Positions 42,155-50,953 of a DNA stretch of 64,000 bases are shown here, one piece after another; within the stretch, counting starts at the first letter, position 1; each line of letters starts with the position of its first letter. The notes under the pieces are model-generated. The model ran no database searches and was not told the origin of the DNA. It saw nothing but the letters and a program-made list of their open reading frames with translations. Made by a program: the position numbers and the translations under genes. Source of the DNA: Parafrankia sp041008525 (GTDB lineage: Bacteria; Actinomycetota; Actinomycetes; Frankiales; Frankiaceae); assembly GCF_041008525.1 (NCBI RefSeq), contig NZ_JBFLUG010000030.1:1-64000 (forward strand). The letters run 5' to 3'.

Positions 42155-43210
42155 ATGGATGACGCACCCCGCGGTCTGCGGGAAAGCCTGAAACGGGTCG
42201 CCGTCACGCTCAAGGAGGCACAGATCCCCTTCGCGCTCGGCGGCAGCTACGCCTGCTGGGCACGCGGCGGGCCCGAGCCGGTGCACGACGTCGACTTCAT
42301 GCTCCGCGAGACGGACGTCCCGCGGGCGGTGGACGTCCTGTGTGACGCCGGGCTGCGCCCGGTGGACCCGCCGGAGGACTGGCTGACCAAGGTCTACGAC
42401 GGCGACGTCCTGGTGGACCTGATCCACCACCCGGTCGGGCGGGCGGTGACGGACGAGATGCTGGCCCGGTCCCGGGACATGTCGGTCGACTCCGTCCGGA
42501 TGCCGGTGCTGGACGCCACCGACTGGTTCGAGATGACCCTGCTTGCTCTGGACGAGCGCTACTGCGATCTGGGCCGGGTCATCCCGATGATCCGGGCGAT
42601 GCGGGAGCAGGTGGACTGGACGCAGGTGCGCCGGGCCACCGCGGAGTCGCCGTTCGCCGAGGCCGCCCTGCTCGTGGCGACCCGGTTGCAGCTCATTCCC
42701 GCGCCCGCCGGCCTGTCTCCTGCCGGTCCGCCCGGTCCACCGTTCACCGGTCCACCGTTCGCTGGTCCACCGTCCGCCGGTCCGTCGCCCGTCGGCCTGC
42801 CGTCCTCCGGCCGGGGGTCTGCGGGCGAGGCGGTGACCACCCCGCCGGCTGACAGCGGGGCGGTGACCGGCGCGCCCGAGAGCGTCTCAGCCCCGGCCTT
42901 CGGCTCGGACTCAGCTCTCGTCTCGGACTCCGGCCTGGCCGCGGCCGGGCAGCTGGACGTCACCGAACCGGCCGAGTACCTCGCAGGTGAGCTGCGTGAA
43001 CGCCTGGCGGAGGACCCGCGGGTCGCCGAGCTGGGCCTGGAGGTCGCCGTGGCGTCGGACGCCGTGACCGTGCGGGGCGAGGTGGCCCTGGAGACCCGCC
43101 GGACCGCCGTCGACATCGTGCTCGCCGAGATCGTTCCCGACCGGCCGATCCGTAACCAGGTCACTGTGTCGCAGCAGGAGTCCCCGCCGACGGTGGAGAG
43201 CGTGTCGTGA
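42155..43210 (+). CDS. Nucleotidyltransferase-like protein fused to a BON domain
   Basis: 351 residues. Residues 1-190 resemble the nucleotidyltransferase fold of the DUF6036/NTP_transf type (ALGGSYACWARGGPEPVHDVDFMLRE; here GGSYA and HDVDFML give the G-S and D-x-D elements). A Pro/Gly-rich linker (SPAGPPGPPFTGPPFAGPP) and a Ser/Ala stretch follow. The last about 75 residues form a BON-like domain (EYLAGELRERLAEDPRVAEL, VTVRGEVALETRR), usually a lipid- or envelope-binding module. GTGA overlap with the phosphoesterase gene makes one operon. A small-molecule or protein nucleotidylation role is possible; substrate unknown. Confidence 0.7.
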   Translation: MDDAPRGLRESLKRVAVTLKEAQIPFALGGSYACWARGGPEPVHDVDFMLRETDVPRAVDVLCDAGLRPVDPPEDWLTKVYDGDVLVDLIHHPVGRAVTDEMLARSRDMSVDSVRMPVLDATDWFEMTLLALDERYCDLGRVIPMIRAMREQVDWTQVRRATAESPFAEAALLVATRLQLIPAPAGLSPAGPPGPPFTGPPFAGPPSAGPSPVGLPSSGRGSAGEAVTTPPADSGAVTGAPESVSAPAFGSDSALVSDSGLAAAGQLDVTEPAEYLAGELRERLAEDPRVAELGLEVAVASDAVTVRGEVALETRRTAVDIVLAEIVPDRPIRNQVTVSQQESPPTVESVS

Positions 43211-43938
43211 TCAGAATTGCCGCCGTCGGTGACATCCACCTGGGTACCGACTCGCCGGGGTCGTTCGCGCCCTGCCTGGCCGGGATCGGTGACCTCGCCG
43301 ACGTCCTCCTGATCGCCGGCGATCTCACCCAGCACGGCAGTGTGGCGGAGGCCGAGGTGGTGGCCGGCGAGCTTGCCGGGGCCGAGATCCCGGTGATCGC
43401 CGTGCTCGGCAACCACGACCACCACGGCGACCAGCCCGACCAGGTGGTCAAGGTGCTGGCCCAGGCAGGCGTCCGCACGCTGGAGGGTGAGGGGATGGTG
43501 CTGCGGGTCGGCGACACCTGCCTCGGGGTCGCCGGTGCGAAGGGTTTCGGCGGCGGGTTCGCCGGGGCCAGCGGCAGCGACTTCGGTGAACCGCTGATGA
43601 AGGCGTTCGTCCGTCACTCGAAGGAGGTGAGTGCCGCGCTGCGCGGCGCCCTCGACGCCCTGGAATGCGACATCCGGGTCGCGCTCACGCACTACTCGCC
43701 CGTCCCGGACACGCTCGCCGGTGAGCGCCCGGAGATCTTCCCGTTCCTCGGCAGCTACCACCTCGCGGAGGCCGTCGACGGCGGCCGCGCCCAGCTCGCG
43801 CTGCACGGGCACGCCCATGGCGGATCGGAGAAGGGCCGTACCGCCGGCGGGGTGCCGGTGCGCAACGTCGCCCGGCCGGTGATCGGCCGGGCCTTCGCCC
43901 TGTACGAGGTCAGCGCCCACGACACCTGCTCTTCGTGA
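43207..43938 (+). CDS. Calcineurin-like metallophosphoesterase
   Basis: 243 residues with the full set of metal-binding blocks: GDIHLG, GDLTQHG, GNHDHHGD, THYSP and HGHAHGG. Two metals hydrolyse a phosphoester; candidates are cyclic nucleotides or nucleotidylated products, which would be a neat counterpart to the nucleotidyltransferase domain encoded just upstream. GTG start overlaps that gene's stop by 4 nt, so their amounts are coupled. Confidence 0.92.
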   Translation: MIRIAAVGDIHLGTDSPGSFAPCLAGIGDLADVLLIAGDLTQHGSVAEAEVVAGELAGAEIPVIAVLGNHDHHGDQPDQVVKVLAQAGVRTLEGEGMVLRVGDTCLGVAGAKGFGGGFAGASGSDFGEPLMKAFVRHSKEVSAALRGALDALECDIRVALTHYSPVPDTLAGERPEIFPFLGSYHLAEAVDGGRAQLALHGHAHGGSEKGRTAGGVPVRNVARPVIGRAFALYEVSAHDTCSS

Positions 43939-44037
43939 CATCTCCGTCACGGTGAGGGTTCTGTTGTCGCGGTCAGGGAAGGCATCGCCCGCGAGGGCGG
44001 CGGATGGCCCACCGCCCCTGGACGGAAGAGGCCTGAC

Positions 44038-44592
44038 ATGCGCGAGCCAGACGTCGTCGATGTGCTGACCGCCGACCACACCAGGATCGAGCAGTGGTTC
44101 CGCGACTACGAGCGGACCCCGTCCGCGGTCGAGCGCCGGCGCCTGATCACCAACATCATCATCGAGCTCGTGCGGCACGCCGAGGCCGAGGAGATGTACG
44201 TCTACCCGCGGGCGCGCCTCGTGCTCCCGAACGGCCACACCATCGTCGACCGGGAGATCGCCGAGCACGCCGAAGCCGAGCGGATCATGAGCCGGCTGGA
44301 CCGGATGAAGCCGATGGACGCCGGTTTCGACCCGCTGGCCCGCGAGCTGATGCGCGTGGTGCGCGGGCATGTGCGCGAGGAGGAGAAGGGCTGGTTCCCG
44401 GTGCTGCGGCGGCTCATGCCCGTCCAGGACCGCCGTCGCCTCGCCGAACTGGTGGAGGGCGCCAAAGTGGTCGCGCCGACCCGCCCGCACCCGGGCGCCC
44501 CCGACCGGCCGCCGCTCAACGTCCTCGTCGGGGTGGGAACGGGAGTGGCCGACCGGGCCCGCGACCTTCTCTCCGGCCGCCGCCAGCGCTAG
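44038..44592 (+). CDS. Hemerythrin HHE-domain protein
   Basis: 184 residues. The four-helix iron site is visible: ADHTRIEQWFRDYE (His 1), RHAEAEEMYVYP (HAxxEE), AEHAEAERIMSRL and RGHVREEEKGWFP (HxxxEE). Such proteins sense or store oxygen or NO or repair iron centres. The C-terminal 50 residues are polar and hold GVGTGVADRARDLLSGRR. It follows the phosphoesterase by 99 nt and is ended by the hairpin at 44704. Confidence 0.93.
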   Translation: MREPDVVDVLTADHTRIEQWFRDYERTPSAVERRRLITNIIIELVRHAEAEEMYVYPRARLVLPNGHTIVDREIAEHAEAERIMSRLDRMKPMDAGFDPLARELMRVVRGHVREEEKGWFPVLRRLMPVQDRRRLAELVEGAKVVAPTRPHPGAPDRPPLNVLVGVGTGVADRARDLLSGRRQR

Positions 44593-44703
44593 CCGGGCAC
44601 CCGCACCGGGCTGCCGGGCGGTTGCCCGAACGTGCCAACGGGTCGGGAAACGTCCGGTCCGAGGTGGGGCTGACCGCCTGCTGCGGGTAGGGCCCAGAAC
44701 ACG

Positions 44704-44742
44704 CCGGTGGCGTCGCCGGTCACGAACCGGCGACGCCACCGG
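44704..44742. terminator. Hairpin with 17-bp perfect stem
   Basis: The arms 44704-44720 and 44726-44742 are exact reverse complements (core GGTGGCGTCGCCGGT) with loop CACGA. It follows the hemerythrin gene and comes 33 bp before the DUF2795 gene, so it may also act as a leader structure for that gene. Confidence 0.75.
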
Positions 44743-44774
44743 GTCGCGGGGCATCCGAACGGAGAGGACGTCAC

Positions 44775-45200
44775 ATGTCGATGGATCGGGGCAGTGCCAA
44801 GCACGGACCTGTGCGCGACGAGGTGATGGCTCACGAGGTCCGGGGCATGGTCCGTGCACGCCGGGACACCCGCGCCGAGGAATGGAAATCCCCCGAGCCG
44901 CCGGCCGAGGAGGCCTCGGCGCTCGCCGCCCGTCCGGACGGTGCGGGACTGCTCGGCAGCACGCCGCCGGGAATGACGCCGGCGGACGTCGAGGAGCGCT
45001 CGGAGCTGGGCCGCTGGCTGGGCCGGGCGGTCTTCCCCGCCGAGCGGGACGAGGTCGTCGACCACCTGCGCCACCACCATGCGCCCGACCGGGTGGTGGA
45101 CGAGGTCCGCGGGGCGCCGGAAGGCGTCCAGTTCACCTCGCTGGGCCAGCTCTGGCGGGCATTGCGTTCCGACGCCCACGTCGAGTCGCGGCGTTACTGA
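44775..45200 (+). CDS. DUF2795 domain protein
   Basis: 141 residues. An Arg/Glu-rich helical front (HEVRGMVRARRDTRAEEW) leads to the DUF2795 winged-helix-like unit: SELGRWLGRAVFPAERDEVV, DHLRHHHAPDRVVDEVRGAP and FTSLGQLWRAL. The family is actinobacterial, small and of unknown function. GGAGAGG lies about 6-8 nt before the ATG. A further hemerythrin/DUF association is common in stress clusters, which is recollection and not proven here. Confidence 0.88.
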   Translation: MSMDRGSAKHGPVRDEVMAHEVRGMVRARRDTRAEEWKSPEPPAEEASALAARPDGAGLLGSTPPGMTPADVEERSELGRWLGRAVFPAERDEVVDHLRHHHAPDRVVDEVRGAPEGVQFTSLGQLWRALRSDAHVESRRY

Positions 45201-45300
45201 ACCACTCCGCACAACCCCTGGGCGGTCCGGTGCGAGTGGTGGGCGGCTCGCGGCCCGTAAACCTGCTGACCTGGGTGAGAAATGTTGTGGGTGAATAAGG

Positions 45301-46041
45301 ATGTCGATGGCGGGCGGACCGGTACGAGGAGCGAACGCCGGGCAGAAGCCTGGCATGGATGGTCCTGTCCTGGAACGACGAACGAACCGACGCACCCGGT
45401 CCACCGCGCGAGCAGAGGTGCCCAGCCCGCTCGCGGTGCGGCCCGAACCTCTGGACGGGGCCGACGGCCCCCCCGCCACCGGTCCGGAGGGATCCGGACG
45501 GGGAAGGCCGGACGGCAGAACACGCCCCGCGGCGAGCGGGCAGCCGACCGGGCAACGTGGTCCGGCCACCGGGCAACGTGGTCCGGCCACCGGGCAGCGG
45601 CGGCCAGCCGCCCGGCCGCGGCGACCGGCGGCCGGTCGGCGGCGGCCGGTCAGTGGAGACCACCGGGTGTCCCGGTGGGTGTCCGCGCACCCGATCGCCT
45701 TCGCACTGATCGGGGCGGCGATGCTGCTCGTCGGATCAGCGCTGGTCGGCGCCCTGGACCTGTTCGCGGTAGGCGCCGTGCTGGGTTTCTGGACCCTGAT
45801 CGTCGCTACCGGCCTGGTGCTGGGGCGTCCCGGCATCGACTGGGCGGTGCCGACCGACGAGCTCCGGCGGGCAGCGCGGCAGGCGTTTGCCGACTACCGG
45901 CGTGAGGCGAGCGGCGCGATGCGCAGACTGGTGCGGAGCGGCGGCGCCTCGCTGCCGAGGGGGAGCCGGTCCGCGCCGACGCCCGCGACCGCGCCGACAG
46001 CCGCCCCCTCAGACGGGTCGGCGGAGCGTGCCAACCGCTGA
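45301..46041 (+). CDS. Hypothetical membrane protein with repetitive basic N-terminus
   Basis: 246 residues. The first about 120 are disordered and very basic, with two exact heptads GPATGQR next to a third form (GPATGQRRPAARPRRP). Two adjacent helices follow (IAFALIGAAMLLVGSALVGAL and FAVGAVLGFWTLIVATGLVL), then a charged helix (ELRRAARQAFADYRREASGA) and a Ser/Ala/Pro tail. The layout suggests a helical hairpin in the membrane with both ends inside. Start ATG 45301 after TAAGG; an ATG at 45355 is possible. It probably forms an operon with the small gene 19 nt downstream. Confidence 0.6.
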   Translation: MSMAGGPVRGANAGQKPGMDGPVLERRTNRRTRSTARAEVPSPLAVRPEPLDGADGPPATGPEGSGRGRPDGRTRPAASGQPTGQRGPATGQRGPATGQRRPAARPRRPAAGRRRPVSGDHRVSRWVSAHPIAFALIGAAMLLVGSALVGALDLFAVGAVLGFWTLIVATGLVLGRPGIDWAVPTDELRRAARQAFADYRREASGAMRRLVRSGGASLPRGSRSAPTPATAPTAAPSDGSAERANR

Positions 46042-46060
46042 ACCTGGGTAGGGGACAGCC

Positions 46061-46366
46061 ATGGCTGGGACCTTGGGTGTGGGTGGAGCAGGATCCTCCG
46101 ACCTGCTGGTGACGCTTGCCGGTGGTCTCGACGAGCAGGAGCGTGTCGAGACCATGCGGATCATCACGCGCCGGCTGATCGCCGAGCGTGCTGCCGCGGC
46201 CGGCGGCCAGCGTGAGCGGCAGGTGGACGTCGGCACCCGCAGCAGGGCGTCGCGCGGGCGACGCCCGGTCACGCCTGCGGCGACCCGCTCTCAGGACAGT
46301 GACACCAGACGCCCGGAGAGCGGAAACGGCCAGCCGCTGAAGAACAGCCAGGCCCTGAAGCCCTGA
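46061..46366 (+). CDS. Hypothetical small basic protein
   Basis: 101 residues: a helical front part (LLVTLAGGLDEQERVETMRI, ITRRLIAERAAA) and a polar, Arg/Ser/Gln-rich tail. GGGGACAG precedes the ATG. No family or membrane segment is seen. Its position right after the membrane protein at 45301 suggests co-expression. Confidence 0.5.
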   Translation: MAGTLGVGGAGSSDLLVTLAGGLDEQERVETMRIITRRLIAERAAAAGGQRERQVDVGTRSRASRGRRPVTPAATRSQDSDTRRPESGNGQPLKNSQALKP

Positions 46367-46395
46367 GGCACTGGCCGGGTGACGTCAGCCGCAGG

Positions 46396-46623
46396 TCAAC
46401 CGCAGCAGCCGCCCCCGCAACAGGCCCCGCCACCGCCGACGGCGGGCGCGGCGGCCATCGCGGGCGCCGACGCACCACGGCTCACCGCCACCGCGGAGAA
46501 GACCCGCGAGGTCTCCAGGTGACCTGCGGGGCACGGGGCCGCGGTGGTCGTGTCACTGTGGATCCCGCGACGCACCTCGAAGGACGCGTCGCACACACGG
46601 CATCGGTACTCGTAGGCAGGCAC
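46396..46623 (-). CDS. FmdB-family zinc-ribbon protein
   Basis: 75 residues. The N-terminus VPAYEYRCRVCDASFEVRR with a later CPAGH is the FmdB-type zinc ribbon (CxxC...C/H; the second knuckle here is CPAGH rather than CxxC). The tail is Gly/Cys-rich (GGGGACCGGGCCG), which is common in these proteins and may bind metal. GTG 46623 gives the normal start. Convergent with the small gene ending at 46366, 30 nt away. FmdB was first described as a regulator of formamidase expression; the general role is unclear. Confidence 0.85.
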   Translation of the reverse strand: MPAYEYRCRVCDASFEVRRGIHSDTTTAAPCPAGHLETSRVFSAVAVSRGASAPAMAAAPAVGGGGACCGGGCCG

Positions 46624-46746
46624 GAGCCAAGGATAGGCCGGCATCGCGACACGATGCCGGCCTGTCGCCCGGCCGGGTACCGGCTCCCGGGCGTCAGCTC
46701 CCGGGGGTCGGCGGGCCACCGCCGATGGCGGCGTGGCCCGACGGCG

Positions 46747-47940
46747 TCAGAGCCGCTCGATGATCGTCGCGTTGGCGAGGCCGCCGGCCTCGCACATCGT
46801 CTGCAGGCCGAACCGTCCACCGGTCTGTTCCAGCGCGTGCACCAGGGTCGTCATGATCCGCGCACCGCTGGCTCCGAGCGGGTGACCGAGAGCGATCGCC
46901 CCGCCCCGGGCGTTCACCTTCTCCGCCGGGGCACCGATCTCGGCGCGCCAGTCGAGGACCACCGCGGCGAACGCCTCGTTCACCTCGAACAGGTCGATGT
47001 CGTCGAGCCGTAGTCCGGAGCGCTCCAGGACGCGGCGGGTCGCGGGGATCACGCCGCGCAGCATCAGGAACGGGTCGTCACCGACGACCGCGAAGCTGTG
47101 CAGCCGCGCCCGCGGGCGCAGACCCAGCTCCCGGGCACGCTCGGAGGTCGTGATCAGCAGGGCGGCCGACCCGTCGCTGATCTGCGAGGCGTTGCCCGCC
47201 GTCACACTCCAGCCGATCTCCGGGAAGCGGGCCGCGCTCGCCTCGTCGTAGAACGCGGGACGCAGGCCGGCGAGCGCCGCCAGGCTCGACGTCGGGCGGA
47301 TGCCCTCGTCCGCGGCCACCTCGACCACGGACCCGTCCGGGCGGGTGACCTTCACCGGTGCGATCTCGGGGGTGAACAGGCCGTCCTGCGCGGCCGCGGC
47401 AGCGCGCAGATGGCTGGCGAGTGCGAACTCGTCCATCTCGGCACGACTGATGCCTCGGCGGGCGCCGATCAGCTCGGCGCTGATCCCCTGCGGGACGAGG
47501 CCGGCCGGGTACCGCTCGTTGAGGCGGATCCCGCGGCTGTCGCCGGGGAGCGCCGCGGAGCCCATCGGCACGCGGCCCATCGACTCGACGCCGGCGGCGA
47601 GCACCATGTCGTACGCGCCGGAGATCACCCCCTGGGCGGCGAAGTGCACAGCCTGCTGGGACGAGCCGCACTGCCGGTCGATGGTGGTCGCCGGCACGGA
47701 CTCGGGCAGGCCGGCCGCGAGCCCCGCCCAGCGGGCGATGTTCGCGGACTGCTCCCCGGTCTGGGTGACACAGCCGGCGATCACGTCATCGATCAGGGCG
47801 GGGTCGACCCCGGACCGCTCGACGACCGAGGCGAGGCTGTGGGCAAGCAGGTCGACGGGGTGGACCGGGGCGAGGCTCCCGCTGGCCCGCCCGCGCCCGA
47901 TCGGGGTCCGTACCGCTTCGACGACGACGGCGTCACGCAT
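46747..47940 (-). CDS. Thiolase (acetyl-CoA acetyltransferase family, FadA-like)
   Basis: 397 residues. Active-site Cys C91 in IDRQCGSSQQAVHFA, H353 in ALGHPLGASGARIM, and the acid/base C383 in MCEAGGLANATIIERL. Family members cut 3-ketoacyl-CoA with CoA, or condense two acetyl-CoA. DRQCGSSQQA is the form usual in actinobacterial degradative FadA proteins, including steroid types, but chain specificity is open. It stands alone on its strand; nearby plus-strand genes deal with CoA thioesters as well. Confidence 0.93.
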   Translation of the reverse strand: MRDAVVVEAVRTPIGRGRASGSLAPVHPVDLLAHSLASVVERSGVDPALIDDVIAGCVTQTGEQSANIARWAGLAAGLPESVPATTIDRQCGSSQQAVHFAAQGVISGAYDMVLAAGVESMGRVPMGSAALPGDSRGIRLNERYPAGLVPQGISAELIGARRGISRAEMDEFALASHLRAAAAAQDGLFTPEIAPVKVTRPDGSVVEVAADEGIRPTSSLAALAGLRPAFYDEASAARFPEIGWSVTAGNASQISDGSAALLITTSERARELGLRPRARLHSFAVVGDDPFLMLRGVIPATRRVLERSGLRLDDIDLFEVNEAFAAVVLDWRAEIGAPAEKVNARGGAIALGHPLGASGARIMTTLVHALEQTGGRFGLQTMCEAGGLANATIIERL

Positions 47941-48183
47941 CGGATGCTCCTCCGTCCCGAGTGAGTCCGAAAACCAGACTCACCGTGCTGCTTCAGTGTG
48001 GACCACTAGGTTGGAAAAGGCAACTCACCGCATGGGTCTCGCTGTGGGGGTGGTGTGGCGCGGCCCACGGGGTGTCACTCCGCGTCGACCAAGGGGGCGC
48101 CACCCCTCCCCGCGGGAGGCCGCCTGTCGAGGCGACCGGCGGCCGGAGCCCACGTAGCCTGAGGTCATGGCGGCTCCGCGATC

Positions 48184-49236
48184 ATGAACGGGACCGGGTG
48201 TGCGGCGGGGGTGCCGCCGGTCGTCGCCGAGGTGCTGCGCGGTCGGGCGTCCGAGGCGGATGTCCTGGTCGAAAGCCGGATCCGAGGCACCGTCGTGGGG
48301 CTCGGCCCGGACGGCACCGTAGAGCTGTCCGCCGGCGATCCGGGTGCCGTGATCTCCCCGCGGTCCACGGTGAAGCCGATGCAGGCCGTCGGCATGCTGG
48401 CAGCCGGGCTCGACCGCGCGTTCGGTCCGGGCGGGCGAGGTATTCCACCCGAGCTGCTCGCGATCGTGTGCTCGTCGCACAGCGGCGAGCACACGCAGCT
48501 GGCGGCGGTCCGGGCAGTGCTCGCGGCGGTCGGGCGGACTCCGGCCGACCTGGCCTGCCCGCCGGACCTCCCGCTCGGGCGGCTCGCCTGCGAGCGGCAC
48601 CTCGCCGCCGGTGGCGGACCCGAGCCGTTGTTGATGAACTGCTCAGGCAAACACGCCGGGATGATCGCCAGCTGTGTGGCCTCCGGCTGGCCGGTGGACG
48701 GCTACCAGGACCCGGATCATCCGCTGCAGCTCCGGATCCGGGCGTCAATCGAGGAGCTGGTCGGCGGCCCGGTGGCGGGCACCGCGGTGGACGGGTGCGG
48801 CGCGCCCCTGTTCGGGATCCCGCTGGTCGGCCTTGCCCGCGGGATGCGGAGGATCGCCCAGGCCGCTTCGGGGCCGCGGTCGCCCCGGCAGCGGGTCGCA
48901 GCGGCGATGCGGGCCTTCCCCGACCGCGTCGGCGGCCCGGGCCGGCCGGACACGGAGCTGATGCTCGCGGTGCCGTGGATCATCGCCAAGGACGGCGCCG
49001 AGGGCGTCTCGGTGGCCGCGACGGCGAGTGGCCTCGCGGCCGCGGTGAAGATCGAGGACGGGTCCCAGCGGGCGGCCATGCCGGTGCTGGTCGCCGCGCT
49101 GCGCCGCCTCGGTGCCTTCGACGGCCCGGATGCGGTGGACGAGGTGGACGAGGTGCGGCTCGCGGCGATCGGCGTCCCGAAGGTGCTCGGGGGTGGCGTC
49201 GAGGTGGGCAGGCTGCGGGCGTTTCTGGCGCCCTGA
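48184..49236 (+). CDS. L-asparaginase II-like protein (Asparaginase_II family)
   Basis: 350 residues of the Asparaginase_II family (Rhizobium AnsA type): VLVESRIRGTVVGLGPDG, SPRSTVKPMQAVGML, CSSHSGEHTQL, LLMNCSGKHAGMIASC, AVDGCGAPLFGIPL. In characterised members the active site includes the Ser-Lys pair SGKHAGM and zinc-binding cysteines. The likely reaction is asparagine to aspartate and ammonia. ATG 48184; a possible start some codons upstream is not supported. The gene stands alone, divergent from the thiolase. Confidence 0.88.
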   Translation: MNGTGCAAGVPPVVAEVLRGRASEADVLVESRIRGTVVGLGPDGTVELSAGDPGAVISPRSTVKPMQAVGMLAAGLDRAFGPGGRGIPPELLAIVCSSHSGEHTQLAAVRAVLAAVGRTPADLACPPDLPLGRLACERHLAAGGGPEPLLMNCSGKHAGMIASCVASGWPVDGYQDPDHPLQLRIRASIEELVGGPVAGTAVDGCGAPLFGIPLVGLARGMRRIAQAASGPRSPRQRVAAAMRAFPDRVGGPGRPDTELMLAVPWIIAKDGAEGVSVAATASGLAAAVKIEDGSQRAAMPVLVAALRRLGAFDGPDAVDEVDEVRLAAIGVPKVLGGGVEVGRLRAFLAP

Positions 49237-49408
49237 GAGTCGGCGACGTGCCCGGAAACGGTGTTGCGTGCGCGGGATAGCGGGTGTGTGCAATGCTGTC
49301 CGTCACATAAGCCTCACTCTGGGACATGGTCTGGGGGAGGGGGTAACGCGCGCGGTCCGGCCGATCACTCATCAGGCGGCGTGCTGATCCGCTTCACGGG
49401 ATGGGGAG

Positions 49409-50818
49409 ATGGCCGACAACGCGATGATCACCGACCAGGTCGCGATGCTCATGGGCGACCCGGGGATCACGGACCGGCTCACGGTGACCGGTCCTCCCGA
49501 CGTCCTGCCGAGTCTGTATCGGGTGACGACCGTGGCGACGTCCAGCGTGGCCGCGGCAGCTGTCGGGGCGGGGCGGTTACTCGGCGTGCGCAACACGGGG
49601 AGCCTGTCCGCGGGTGACCAGCCGGCGATCGCGGTGGACACCCGGCACGCCTGCGCGGCGTTCCGGAGCGAGCGCTATCTGCGGCTCGACGGGCGTCCCC
49701 TGCCAAGCCCCTGGGACCCGATCTCGGGCTACTACCGGACGGCGGACGACCGGTGGATCCAGCTGCACTGCAACTTCCCGCACCACCGCAACGGGATCCT
49801 GGACCTGCTGGACGTGCCGAACGACCGCGCCGCGGTCGAGCGGGCCGTCGGGCGCTTCGAGGCCGAGTCCCTCGAGCTCGAGCTCCAGGCGATGGGCATG
49901 TGCGCCACGATGGCCCGCGACGAGGAGGAATGGCGGGTCCACCGGCAGGCGCGGGCGGTCGCCGAGCTTCCGTTGCTGGAGACGGAGCGGGTCGGGCCGG
50001 GTGACGCCGTCCCGCTGCCGCCGGCCGACCTGCCCGCCGCCGGCATCCGCGTGCTGGACATGACCCGCGTCATCGCCGGCCCGGTCTGCGCCCGGGTACT
50101 GGCCGGTTACGGCGCCGAGGTGCTGCGGGTGGGTGCCGCACACCTGCCGGAGGTCCGATCGCTGCTGATCGACACCGGGTTCGGCAAGCGCAACACCTTC
50201 CTCAACCTGCGGGTCGCCGCCGACGCGCGCCGGCTGGCCGAGCTGGTCTCGACAGCGGACGTGGTGATCCAGTCCTACCGACCGCGTGCGCTCGACCGGC
50301 TGGGGTTCGGCCCGGAGGCCCTGGCCCGCATGCGGCCGGGGATCGTCGTCGGAACCATCAGCGCCTACGGCCGGACCGGCCCGTGGAGTGGCCTGCGCGG
50401 CTTCGACAGCCTGGTCCAGACCGCGTCGGGTATCTCGGTGAGCGCGGCGCGGGCCGGCGGATGCGACCACCCGCACTCGCTGCCCGCACCCGTCCTGGAC
50501 CACGCGACCGCGTACCTGCTCGCCTCCGGCGTCCTGTCGGCGCTCGCCCGGCGCGCCGCCGAGGGCGGGAGCTGGCACGTACGGGCCTCGCTGGCCCGGA
50601 CCGGCCGCTGGCTGCAGGAGCTGGGCCACCACGACACCCTCGCCGCGCCCGACCTGACCAGAGCGGACGTCGAGGAGTTCTGCCGGCGGCTGCGGAGCGA
50701 GTTCGGTGAGCTCTCCTATGTGGCACCTCCGGGAGCGGTGGACGGCCGCGCCCCCGCGTGGACCATGGCACCGGCCTCCCTCGGCACCAGCCCTCCCGGC
50801 TGGGAGTCCAGCGAGTAG
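49409..50818 (+). CDS. CaiB/BaiF family CoA transferase (class III), extended form
   Basis: 469 residues. The C-terminal two thirds contain the family hallmark IRVLDMTRVIAGPVCARVLAGYGAEVLRV (shown in part: LDMTRVIAGPVCARVLAGYG), FLNLR, DVVIQSYRPRALDRLGFG, and GTISAYGRTGPWSGLRGFDS. The N-terminal 200 residues are a second, shorter CaiB-like segment (RSERYLRLDGRPLPSPWDPIS, HRNGILDLLDVP), so this is the longer two-part form. Such enzymes move CoA between carboxylic acids through an aspartyl intermediate. The acid is unknown; the adjacent solute-binding lipoprotein may bring it in. Confidence 0.9.
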   Translation: MADNAMITDQVAMLMGDPGITDRLTVTGPPDVLPSLYRVTTVATSSVAAAAVGAGRLLGVRNTGSLSAGDQPAIAVDTRHACAAFRSERYLRLDGRPLPSPWDPISGYYRTADDRWIQLHCNFPHHRNGILDLLDVPNDRAAVERAVGRFEAESLELELQAMGMCATMARDEEEWRVHRQARAVAELPLLETERVGPGDAVPLPPADLPAAGIRVLDMTRVIAGPVCARVLAGYGAEVLRVGAAHLPEVRSLLIDTGFGKRNTFLNLRVAADARRLAELVSTADVVIQSYRPRALDRLGFGPEALARMRPGIVVGTISAYGRTGPWSGLRGFDSLVQTASGISVSAARAGGCDHPHSLPAPVLDHATAYLLASGVLSALARRAAEGGSWHVRASLARTGRWLQELGHHDTLAAPDLTRADVEEFCRRLRSEFGELSYVAPPGAVDGRAPAWTMAPASLGTSPPGWESSE

Positions 50819-50953
50819 CCCAGGCCCTGGTCCGGCGTCCAGCGGCGCGTCCGGCCCGAACGGGCCGGGCGCCCGCGTCCACCGCGTCGCCGTCGCGTAG
50901 GACTGGGTCCTGCGGCATCGCCGCGGCGCGTGGACGCAAGGGGGGCGCACAAC

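Noticed and set aside
41556..42191. Possible plus-strand gene before the nucleotidyltransferase gene
   Set aside because: Cys-, Trp- and Arg-rich product with no domain, no convincing ribosome site, and overlap with the supported start at 42155.
42559..44859. Long minus-strand frame opposite three plus-strand genes
   Set aside because: It would span the nucleotidyltransferase, phosphoesterase and hemerythrin genes, all of which have firm motifs.
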